This document shows, one piece after another, positions 1 to 5,648 of a stretch of DNA of 9,455 nt. How positions within the stretch are numbered: the stretch's first letter is position 1; each line of letters opens with the position of its first letter. The position numbers were made by a program, and so were the translations under genes. This stretch comes from Dehalococcoidia bacterium (GTDB taxonomy: Bacteria > Chloroflexota > Dehalococcoidia > Dehalococcoidales > JAUXAE01), in assembly GCA_030665535.1 (NCBI GenBank), contig DAOUZU010000033.1, positions 1 to 9,455 on the forward strand. Direction: 5' to 3'. The notes below the pieces were generated by a model that did not search any database, had not been told where the DNA came from, and saw only the letters and a program-made list of their open reading frames with translations.

Positions 1-586
1 ACTTCTCTGCGGTGATGATGGCCGCAATTTCGTTTACGGCCTGGTCAATCTCTCCCTGCCGGTTGATAACGGCGTAGTCAAATATGGGCAGCTTCTTTAT
101 TTCTGCTTCGGCCGTGGCCAGCCGCCGCGTCATAGCCTCCGCTGATTCTGTCAGGCGCTGCTTCAGGCGGGTGGCCAGCTCTTCCATTGAAGGCGGCATC
201 AGGAAAATCAAAACGGCCCGCGGCATCAGCTTCTTGATGGTGGCGGCACCCTGGACATCAACCTTGGCGATAACGTCCCGCCCCTTTTTAAGGGCTTTTC
301 TTATCGGTTCTTTAGGCACGCCGTAGAAGTAGCCGTAGACGTTGGCCCACTCCAGGAGCTTGTTTTCCTTGAGCATCTGCTGGAAGGTTTCATTGGAGAC
401 GAAGCGGTAGTCCACATTGTCCGTCTCTACCGGCCGGCGGGGACGCGTGGTCGTTGTTACTACAAATTCCAGAGGGCGGCCAAGCTCTTTCATCCGGCTG
501 AGTATGGCGTCCTTGCCCACTCCGGAAGGCCCGGAGAGAATCAGCAGTAACGGCCCAGAAGACGGCTTATAGCTCAACCCGCTCAT
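1..586 (-). CDS. gmk: Guanylate kinase, C-terminal end beyond window
   Basis: Guanylate kinase phosphorylates GMP to GDP with ATP in the cytosol, feeding GTP and dGTP synthesis. I translated this frame by hand from an ATG at 586. About 195 residues are visible, close to the usual full length of about 200, so only a short C-terminal end is missing. The P-loop is GPSGVGKD at residues 19-26; the final Asp replaces the more common Ser, a variant known in plant plastid and some bacterial enzymes. The GMP-binding stretch TTTTRPRRP (44-52) is followed by an acidic segment ending DY at 59-60. The start overlaps the end of remA by 20 bases (567-586), with no strong SD before it, so translation is probably coupled to remA. 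The remA-gmk order is common in Firmicutes and related phyla. Identity is firm. Confidence 0.95.
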   Translation of the reverse strand, partial: MSGLSYKPSSGPLLLILSGPSGVGKDAILSRMKELGRPLEFVVTTTTRPRRPVETDNVDYRFVSNETFQQMLKENKLLEWANVYGYFYGVPKEPIRKALKKGRDVIAKVDVQGAATIKKLMPRAVLIFLMPPSMEELATRLKQRLTESAEAMTRRLATAEAEIKKLPIFDYAVINRQGEIDQAVNEIAAIITAEK

Positions 587-860
587 CGCTGAGCTCTGGT
601 CTGGTGATTGAGCTTACCCGGCCCACCTGAAGACGGCCGGTTATGGTTTCTGGGGCCAGCGCTGCCAGCACAATGTGGCCGCTGTCCGTGAAGATGACCG
701 CCTTGGTCTTGCGGCCGTTGGTCATATCAATCAGAAGCCCCTTGTTGCGGCCCTCCTGGATAATACGTTTGATGGGGGCCGAGTTCGGCGGCGATATAGC
801 GATAACCCTGTTCATGGTCAGGATGTTGCCAAAGCCAATATGAACCAGTTCTATACCCAT
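567..860 (-). CDS. remA: RemA/DUF370 family DNA-binding regulator
   Basis: This 97-residue protein matches the RemA (DUF370) family. In Bacillus subtilis, RemA binds DNA and activates matrix and osmoprotection genes; the role here is inferred only from family. Family hallmarks visible are HIGFGNIL near residues 7-14, SAPIKRIIQEGRNKG around 27-41, the NGRKT basic turn around 48-52, and a VLAALAPETI strand-helix near 64-73. The C-terminal roughly 20 residues after the core are less conserved. An SD (GGAG, spacing 7) precedes the ATG. Its start overlaps the end of the upstream 42-residue ORF, and its end overlaps gmk by 20 bases, so all three look cotranscribed. The yicC gene that often sits upstream in other bacteria is absent here. 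Family assignment is confident; targets are unknown. Confidence 0.93.
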   Translation of the reverse strand: MGIELVHIGFGNILTMNRVIAISPPNSAPIKRIIQEGRNKGLLIDMTNGRKTKAVIFTDSGHIVLAALAPETITGRLQVGRVSSITRPELSDERVEL

Positions 861-979
861 TTAATAACTCCCATTAAGCTCTTGTGATATATAAATGGGA
901 CTTCCCTGATGACGCTTGTCAGCCGGGCCCTGTCCCAGTGGCAGTTCAGGTTGTTGATTATTTCCCAGTATGACGGCAT
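851..979 (-). CDS. Unrecognised 42-residue small protein, first gene of remA-gmk operon
   Basis: A small ORF encoding 42 residues starts MPSYWEIINNL and ends MGVIKWV. I do not recognise it. It is preceded by AAGGGGGTGG (983-992), which differs by one base from the ideal SD; the G-run ends 6 bases before the ATG. A TTGTTA-17-TAAAAT promoter lies just upstream. The frame uses many G/C-ending codons (CTG, GTC, ATC, GCC, CGG), like its neighbours. Its stop overlaps the remA start (851-860), the arrangement expected for translational coupling. It contains three Trp and one Cys, and has no obvious membrane segment or signal peptide. It could be a true small protein, or a translated leader that tunes remA expression. 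No function is assigned. Confidence 0.6.
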   Translation of the reverse strand: MPSYWEIINNLNCHWDRARLTSVIREVPFIYHKSLMGVIKWV

Positions 980-1019
980 AAGCCACCCCCTTCAATGGGT
1001 TACAGGCAGAATGCTTAGT

Positions 1020-1048
1020 ATTTTATACCTTTGCGATCACAATAACAA
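1020..1048 (-). promoter_or_regulatory. Promoter for small ORF-remA-gmk
   Basis: Reading the minus strand, TTGTTA (1048-1043) and TAAAAT (1025-1020) are separated by 17 bases. The hexamers match the sigma-70 consensus at 4/6 and 5/6. Predicted transcription would begin near 1013, about 34 bases before the small ORF. A near-palindrome lies inside the spacer. Confidence 0.6.
1031..1042. promoter_or_regulatory. Near-palindromic possible operator TTGCGATCACAA
   Basis: Five of six base pairs are symmetric about the centre of this 12-base sequence. It lies wholly within the spacer of the minus-strand promoter, where a bound repressor would block RNA polymerase. No regulator is known; chance remains possible for a single short palindrome. 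Confidence 0.3.
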
Positions 1049-1058
1049 GCCCTTATGG

Positions 1059-1088
1059 TTGACTTTGGCCATATTTTGATGGTAAATT
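1059..1088 (+). promoter_or_regulatory. Candidate promoter for the nfnAB pair
   Basis: TTGACT (1059-1064, 5/6 match) is followed after 18 bases by TAAATT (1083-1088, 4/6 match). Predicted transcription start is near 1095, giving a leader of about 110 bases before the nfnA start. The -10 is weak, so this is less certain than the other promoters here. The heptamer TAAATTG occurs at 1083-1089 and again at 1093-1099, exactly 10 bases apart. Confidence 0.45.
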
Positions 1089-1129
1089 GGGCTAAATTGC
1101 CATTAGCAGCTATAGGCGGGCTCTACATA

Positions 1130-1204
1130 GCTTAGAAGACCGGTGCTGTCCCCGCGGGAAAGGCAACCCTTCTTAGCCGGATATCCAAATTGGGAGAAGA
1201 GGAA
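1130..1204 (+). promoter_or_regulatory. Structured nfnA leader with possible SD-masking alternative helix
   Basis: GCTTAGAAG (1130-1138) pairs with CTTCTTAGC (1169-1177) in 8 of 9 positions, with one T-T mismatch. Inside it, 1142-1152 pairs imperfectly with 1156-1168 around a CGC loop, giving a roughly 48-base hairpin. The downstream arm CCCTTCT (1167-1173) can instead pair with AGAAGAGG (1195-1202), the SD region, with one bulged A. The two folds are mutually exclusive, as in translational switches. It does not match a riboswitch class I know. Folding was done by eye. Confidence 0.35.
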
Positions 1205-2062
1205 TTGTATCGGATTTTGAGCCGGCGGAAGCTAGCCCTGGGCATACACCGGTTCAAGGTGACCGCCGCCGCGTTGGCCGCTAGGGCCAGACCCGGGCAG
1301 TTTGTCATCCTCAGGCTGGATGAGCGCGGCGAGCGCATCCCGCTAACCATCGCCGACTGGGACAAGGACGAGGGCAGCCTCACCCTGGTTGTCATGGAGA
1401 CAGGCATGACAACCCACCGCCTGGCCCGGCTCAAGGGTGGTAGTTCCCTGGCCGATCTCACCGGGCCGCTGGGAAAACCCACCGAGATAGAAAGGTTCGG
1501 CACCGTGGTCCTGGTGGCCGGCGGTTTCGCCGTTGCTGCCATAACGCCCATCGCCCGGGCGATGAAGGAGGCCGGTAACAGGGTTATCTCCATTGTCGGG
1601 GCGCGTGGCAAGGAGCGCCTCTTCTGGATAGACCGGCTGGCGGCCGAAAGCGACCGGTTGATAATAGCCACGGATGACGGCTCTCGGGGCCGCCGGGGGG
1701 TAGTCACCGAGCCGCTGCGGGAGATACTTGAAAGCGGGGAGAAGATTGACCGCGTCATCGCCATTGGCCCGGCTATTATGATGAAGTTCTGCGCCCGGAC
1801 GACGCAGCCTTTTAACGTCAAGACCATCGTCAGCTTGAACCCGATAATGGTCGACGGAATCGGCATGTGCGGTGTCTGCCGTGTTTCGGTCGGCGGGGTA
1901 ACCCGGTTCGCCTGCATTGACGGCCCCGATTTCGACGGCCACCAGGTGGACTGGGACCTTTTCATCGCCCGCCAGAAAACCTACGTTGACGAGGAGAGGC
2001 TCTCTCTTGACCGCTGGCGCTGCCAGCATGGCAGCCAGTCCTGTGGCGGAGATGAAGGTTAA
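1205..2062 (+). CDS. nfnA: NfnA/SudB-type FAD-[2Fe-2S] subunit of ferredoxin-NAD(P)H oxidoreductase
   Basis: This is the small subunit of the NfnAB (also called sulfide dehydrogenase SudBA) family, a ferredoxin-NADP reductase fold. In characterised NfnAB it takes NADH electrons and works with NfnB to couple NADH, ferredoxin and NADPH by flavin-based bifurcation. I choose the TTG at 1205 (285 residues): GGAG sits 8 bases upstream, and the protein then begins MYRIL, matching family N-termini. The in-frame TTG at 1190 would place the SD inside the gene. Seen: FAD motif RIPLT (44-48); the [2Fe-2S] region with Asp217, Cys222, Cys225 and Cys237; and a conserved FDGHQVDWD-type segment near 243-251. 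Odd: the nucleotide-binding turn, usually GGGVGVAE, reads AGGFAVAA (105-112). Two extra cysteines lie at 273 and 280. nfnB follows 6 bases later, so the two form an operon. Confidence 0.88.
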   Translation: MYRILSRRKLALGIHRFKVTAAALAARARPGQFVILRLDERGERIPLTIADWDKDEGSLTLVVMETGMTTHRLARLKGGSSLADLTGPLGKPTEIERFGTVVLVAGGFAVAAITPIARAMKEAGNRVISIVGARGKERLFWIDRLAAESDRLIIATDDGSRGRRGVVTEPLREILESGEKIDRVIAIGPAIMMKFCARTTQPFNVKTIVSLNPIMVDGIGMCGVCRVSVGGVTRFACIDGPDFDGHQVDWDLFIARQKTYVDEERLSLDRWRCQHGSQSCGGDEG

Positions 2063-2068
2063 AAGCGG

Positions 2069-3469
2069 ATGTCCAGGCTTGATTTGAACCGGATACCCAT
2101 ACCCAAGCAGGAGCTTGGGGAGCGGGCCGGCAACTTCGGCGAGGTGGCCCTGGGCTACAACCTCAAGCAGGCCCAGGCCGAAGCCGGCCGCTGCATTGAG
2201 TGCCCCAAGCGTAATTGCGTCGCTGGCTGCCCGGTGGATATCGACATACCCGAGTTCATCCGAGCCATAAAGGAAAATGATATACCGCAGGCGGTTAGAG
2301 TCATCAAGAAGACCAACAACCTGCCCGGCATCTGCGGCCGCGTCTGCCCCCAGGAGACGCAGTGCGAGGCCGCCTGCGTCCTGGACAGGAAAGGGGCGCC
2401 CATTGCCATCGGCCGTCTAGAGCGCTACGTGGCAGACTGGGAACGGGTCCACCCCGGCCGGGTTGTCCAGCCGAGAGTGGCGAAACCGCCTTCCGGCGGG
2501 AAGGTGGCAGTCATCGGCTCCGGGCCGGCTGGGCTTACCGCTGCTGCCGAGATGGCGCGGCGGGGACACGAGGTGACCATCTTTGAGTCTCTGCATCTGG
2601 CCGGCGGTGTGCTCAGCTACGGCATCCCCGAGTTCAGACTGCCCAAGGCAATCGTCCAGGAGGAGGTGTATTATGTCCTCTCCCTGGGGGTGAAGCTTGA
2701 GCTTAACTCCGTCGTCGGTAAGCTGGTAACCGTAGACGAGTTGCTGGCTGGCGGCTATCAAGCCGTCTTCCTGGGAACCGGCGCCGGGCTGCCCTTGTTT
2801 ATGAACATACCCGGTGAGAGCTTAAGCGGGGTCTATTCGGCCAACGAGTTTTTAACCCGCATCAATCTAATGAAGGCCTATCGTTTCCCCGAGTACGATA
2901 CACCGGTGAGGGTGGGCCACCGGGTGGTGGTTATCGGCGGTGGCAATGTCGCTATGGACGCCGCCCGCAGCGCCCTCCGCCTCGGCGCCGGGGATATCAC
3001 CGTTGTTTACCGGCGTTCTCCGAAGGAGATACCGGCCCGCCGCGAGGAGATAGACAACGCCCTGGAGGAGGGCATCAAAATCCGTTTCCTGACGCAGCCC
3101 AAGCGGTTTAAGGGCGATGAGCTTAGCCGGGTGATGGCTGTGGAGTGCTATGATACGGAGCTCGGTGAGCCGGATGCCGACGGCCGGCGCCGGCCGGTGG
3201 TTAAGCCGGGCAGCGAGTTTAGCCTGGATGCGGACGTGGCCATAGTGGCCCTGGGCACCACGCCCAATCCCCTGGTGGCCACCACCACAACCGGCCTTGA
3301 GGTCACCAGGAAAGGTACCGTGGTGGCCGGTGAAGCTACGGGCCGCACCACCAGGGAGGGTATCTGGGCCGGTGGTGATATCATCACCGGCTCGGCCACG
3401 GTGATAAGCGCCATGGGCGCCGCCAAGAAGGCCGCCGCCGATATAGATAAGTATTTACGGGGAGAGTAG
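2069..3469 (+). CDS. nfnB: NfnB/SudA-type (GltD-like) FAD and Fe-S subunit of ferredoxin-NAD(P)H oxidoreductase
   Basis: This 466-residue protein belongs to the glutamate synthase small-chain (GltD)-like family. Two [4Fe-4S] cysteine groups lie at the N-terminus: Cys42, 45, 50, 54 and Cys89, 93, 99, 103. Next come an FAD dinucleotide fold GSGPAG (150-155), an NAD(P) fold GGGNVA (290-295), and the C-terminal FAD-contact motif AGGD (434-437) in a segment with SATVISAMG. Length is typical for NfnB. With nfnA directly upstream, the likely role is the NADPH- and ferredoxin-reacting half of a bifurcating transhydrogenase; no glutamate synthase large subunit is present. Direction and substrate (NADP or polysulfide) cannot be read from sequence. 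AAGG about 10 bases before the ATG serves as the SD. Its stop is 3 bases from the convergent NTF2-like gene. Confidence 0.9.
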   Translation: MSRLDLNRIPIPKQELGERAGNFGEVALGYNLKQAQAEAGRCIECPKRNCVAGCPVDIDIPEFIRAIKENDIPQAVRVIKKTNNLPGICGRVCPQETQCEAACVLDRKGAPIAIGRLERYVADWERVHPGRVVQPRVAKPPSGGKVAVIGSGPAGLTAAAEMARRGHEVTIFESLHLAGGVLSYGIPEFRLPKAIVQEEVYYVLSLGVKLELNSVVGKLVTVDELLAGGYQAVFLGTGAGLPLFMNIPGESLSGVYSANEFLTRINLMKAYRFPEYDTPVRVGHRVVVIGGGNVAMDAARSALRLGAGDITVVYRRSPKEIPARREEIDNALEEGIKIRFLTQPKRFKGDELSRVMAVECYDTELGEPDADGRRRPVVKPGSEFSLDADVAIVALGTTPNPLVATTTTGLEVTRKGTVVAGEATGRTTREGIWAGGDIITGSATVISAMGAAKKAAADIDKYLRGE

Positions 3470-3472
3470 CTA

Positions 3473-4069
3473 CTACGGCAGCTCGTAGAAGCCGCCCGTC
3501 TCTTCCTCTTTGGCCGGTGCCTCTTCTTCGGCCGGTTCTTCTTCTTTCCCGGCCTCGGCAGGTGGCGCCGCCTCTTCCCCTTCGGCCTCGGCAGCCTGGG
3601 CTGCTTCAGCCTCCTTGGCTTTGTCTGCCTCTATCTTCTTAAAGGCATCGGCGACGGCCTCATGGATATTGCGGGCCATGGAGAAGTGCATCTGCACCCA
3701 CAGCCAGTTGCCGTCTATCTTCTCCAGAATACCGGTGAGCCTGGTGGAAAGGCTGAGCGCCTCCTGGCCCTTCTTCTTGATGTTGTAGGTAGGATGCGAG
3801 GCCACCCAGGCGACGGGGCCGTTGCCCTTTACGGTCGTCCAGCCGTACTTTAAGGAGATGGTCTCCGCCTCCTTAAAGGTCTCCTGCATCCGCGTCTGTA
3901 GTTGGTTTGCGCCGATGCTCATCTCAGCCTCTTCCAGGCCGACGGTCAGCATGTTGGGGTCCTTGGCGAACAGCCTCATATAGGCGGTGATGTCTTTGGC
4001 GGTTATCGCCTGGGCCATCTTCTCCAGTATCTTGTTAACTGCCTCTTTGGTCTCCTGATCGGCTCTCAT
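3473..4069 (-). CDS. NTF2/SnoaL-like domain protein with Glu/Ala-rich acidic tail
   Basis: The 198-residue product has an N-terminal cone-fold (NTF2/SnoaL, DUF4440-like) domain, roughly residues 5-135. It shows the usual helix start (EAVNKILEKMAQAI), a DPNM strand after MRLFAKD, and the C-terminal strands WLWVQMHFSM. Such domains bind small molecules or mediate dimerisation; no catalytic residues can be assigned. From about residue 148 it becomes a low-complexity run of Glu, Ala, Pro and Lys ending GGFYELP, likely disordered and very acidic. There is no signal peptide. The SD (AGGAAAG region) is about 5-8 bases upstream of the ATG. It sits downstream of ychF on the same strand but has its own strong promoter. 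Function is unknown. Confidence 0.8.
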   Translation of the reverse strand: MRADQETKEAVNKILEKMAQAITAKDITAYMRLFAKDPNMLTVGLEEAEMSIGANQLQTRMQETFKEAETISLKYGWTTVKGNGPVAWVASHPTYNIKKKGQEALSLSTRLTGILEKIDGNWLWVQMHFSMARNIHEAVADAFKKIEADKAKEAEAAQAAEAEGEEAAPPAEAGKEEEPAEEEAPAKEEETGGFYELP

Positions 4070-4120
4070 GCTCTTTCCTCGCTTTCCAGTGCAGGGATGT
4101 CTGTGCAGTCTCAGAATATA

Positions 4121-4149
4121 ATTATAGTAATCCTTTATATATTGGTCAA
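4121..4149 (-). promoter_or_regulatory. Near-consensus sigma-70 promoter of the NTF2-like gene
   Basis: On the minus strand, TTGACC (4149-4144) and a perfect TATAAT (4126-4121) are separated by exactly 17 bases. This is the best promoter in the window. Transcription would start near 4113, giving a leader of about 45 bases. It begins 6 bases after the ychF stop codon, so the gene is likely expressed independently and strongly. Confidence 0.8.
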
Positions 4150-4155
4150 CCGGCC

Positions 4156-5256
4156 CTAGATGTTAAAGAGGAAAGTTATGATATCGCCGTCCTGGACGAT
4201 ATACTTCTTGCCCTCAAGCCTCAGGAGGCCGTGCTGGCGAGCGCCGGCCAAGCCGCCGCTTTTTAACAGGTCGGAGCAACTTACCACCTCGGCGCGGATG
4301 AAGCCCCGCTCCATATCCGAGTGTATTTTACCGGCCGCCGTGAGGGCGCTGGTGCCGGCGGGCACAGACCAGGCGCGGAACTCACCGGAAACGATGGTGA
4401 AGAATGTCACTAGGCCCAGAAACTCATAAGAAAGCCTTATTATTCGCTCCAGCCCCGGCTCTGCCAGGCCGAAACCGGCGCGGAACTCGGCGGCGGTGGC
4501 GCTATCCAGGCTGGCCATCTCCAGCTCCAGCTGGGCGCAAAGGCTGGTGATACACCACCCCGGCCCGGCGTATCTATCGCTTAGTTCGGTTTCCATTATT
4601 TTAGCCTGGTCAATCTGCTCCTCTCCCAGGTTGAGAATGACCAGCATCAGCTTGGCGCTGAGGAACTGGTAGCTGGCAATGTTCCTGGTTTCATCGGCGG
4701 TGAGGCTCTGCTGCCGTATGGGGATTTCCCTCTCCAGGTCGGCCTTTATCCTGGTTAGCAGGTCACGCTCCCGGTCAAGGACGTGGTGCTCGGCGTGGGG
4801 AATCCCTTTCAAACCTGCCTCAATCTTCTTCAACCGCCGCTCTATTATGGCCAGGTCGGAGAAGGCCAGCTCCAGGTTCATTGTGGTTATATCCCGCCCG
4901 GCGTCAATAGTTCCGCCGGGGTGGGGTATACTTGCCCTGGGGAAGGTGCGGACGACATTTATAAGGGCGTCGGCGCTGGAAAGGTGAGAAAGCAACTCGC
5001 CGCTGATAGCGATGTCCTGGGCCAGGCTCTTTACCGAGGCGCCGATATCAATATACTTGACCTCGGCAGGGATAATTTTCTTCGGCTTGAATATTTCGGC
5101 CAGCTGCCCAAGGCGCGGCTCCGGCACGTGGGAAACACCCATGTGGGCTGCCTCCCGCCGCTGGCCGACGCTGCCGCTGTGACCCCCGGTGAGGGCGTTA
5201 AAAACGGTGGTCTTGCCGCTCTGGGCCAGCCCGATGATGCCGATGGCAAGGCTCAT
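4156..5256 (-). CDS. ychF: Divergent YchF/OLA1-type P-loop ATPase with C-terminal TGS domain
   Basis: YchF proteins are ribosome-associated Obg-family NTPases that prefer ATP. The length (366 residues; E. coli about 363) and C-terminal TGS (DUF933) domain (about 280-366, ending QDGDIITFLFNI) fit well. The P-loop is GLAQSGKT (9-16) rather than the standard GLPNVGKS. The G4 position is NLGEE (209-213), lacking the NKxD guanine motif, in line with ATP use. The switch II region reads DIGA (70-73) where YchF has DIAG, and the usual GEGLGNQFL stretch is replaced by ISGELLSHL. A helical insertion (about 128-200) separates the G domain halves. GAGG, 8 bases upstream, is the SD. It lies 27 bases after the 74-residue gene, so the two probably share a transcript. 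It likely belongs to a divergent YchF subfamily whose function may differ. Confidence 0.85.
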   Translation of the reverse strand: MSLAIGIIGLAQSGKTTVFNALTGGHSGSVGQRREAAHMGVSHVPEPRLGQLAEIFKPKKIIPAEVKYIDIGASVKSLAQDIAISGELLSHLSSADALINVVRTFPRASIPHPGGTIDAGRDITTMNLELAFSDLAIIERRLKKIEAGLKGIPHAEHHVLDRERDLLTRIKADLEREIPIRQQSLTADETRNIASYQFLSAKLMLVILNLGEEQIDQAKIMETELSDRYAGPGWCITSLCAQLELEMASLDSATAAEFRAGFGLAEPGLERIIRLSYEFLGLVTFFTIVSGEFRAWSVPAGTSALTAAGKIHSDMERGFIRAEVVSCSDLLKSGGLAGARQHGLLRLEGKKYIVQDGDIITFLFNI

Positions 5257-5283
5257 GCTCTGTGCCTCAGCGCTTTAAGATTT

Positions 5284-5508
5284 TTACCGGCTGGACTTGA
5301 TTATCTCCCTGGCGTACTTCAGGGCCAAATCTCTCTCGTCAATGGTGGAGTGCTCGTTGGCAGCGGTATCCAGCAGGGCGAGAAGTGCATCGTGGGTACC
5401 GATCTTGCCTATTTGCTCGATGGCTTTGCTTCTTAAATCAACTGACAGCTCTAGGTCATGGGCGATGTCCATCAGTTTTTTCAGCTCGCTGTTTATCTGC
5501 TCCGACAT
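5284..5508 (-). CDS. Small HEAT-repeat-like helical protein
   Basis: A 74-residue protein, all helical by composition. Residues 24-50 (DLRSKAIEQIGKIGTHDALL and after) resemble a HEAT-type repeat, where LRxxAIxxIGxIG is followed by an amphipathic second helix. There is no signal peptide or membrane span. A strong SD (AAGGAG, about 6 bases before the ATG) and an upstream TTGAAC-17-TAGAAT promoter support it as a real gene. It is the first gene before ychF on the same strand. A single HEAT-like unit would need a partner or dimerise; a partnership with YchF is only suggested by position. I do not recognise a named family. Confidence 0.75.
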   Translation of the reverse strand: MSEQINSELKKLMDIAHDLELSVDLRSKAIEQIGKIGTHDALLALLDTAANEHSTIDERDLALKYAREIIKSSR

Positions 5509-5568
5509 TCCCTTCTCCTTCTGGCGGCCTCTGCGGCCGGCTGGTTGCTTGGTTTGATTTCGCAGATA

Positions 5569-5597
5569 ATTCTACGCCTTGCAGCGCCAATGTTCAA
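5569..5597 (-). promoter_or_regulatory. Promoter of the HEAT-like gene and ychF
   Basis: On the minus strand, TTGAAC (5597-5592) and TAGAAT (5574-5569) are separated by 17 bases, matching consensus at 4/6 and 5/6. The start would be near 5562, giving a leader of about 54 bases. Confidence 0.6.
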
Positions 5598-5615
5598 TAG
5601 CCTGTCTCCGGCTTA

Positions 5616-5624
5616 TGGTAGAAT
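5616..5624 (+). promoter_or_regulatory. Extended -10 promoter of holA
   Basis: TGGTAGAAT combines a TGn extension with a -10 that matches consensus at 5/6. No good -35 is found 17 bases upstream; the position falls beside the -35 of the divergent promoter. Predicted start is near 5631, about 18 bases before the holA start. Confidence 0.5.
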
Positions 5625-5648
5625 AGAGGGCCGTAAGGGGGTAAAATA

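Noticed and set aside
1139..1168. Cobalamin-riboswitch-like look of the CCGGTG...CCCGCGGG stretch
   Set aside because: The conserved B12-box order is not present, and the gene has no B12 link; only a generic structured leader is claimed.
1190..1204. TTG start for nfnA at 1190
   Set aside because: The SD would then fall inside the coding region; the TTG at 1205 has GGAG at 8 bases and matches family N-termini.
1132..1965. Long minus-strand open frame (277 codons) opposite nfnA, and a second one at 1343-2029
   Set aside because: Rich in Arg/Ser/Pro with no family features; a by-product of GC-rich codons in the clearly real nfnA.
3473..3488. Inverted repeat CTACG/CGTAG between nfnB and the NTF2-like gene as a terminator
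   Set aside because: Only a 5-bp stem, no U-tract, and it lies inside the coding end of the NTF2-like gene.
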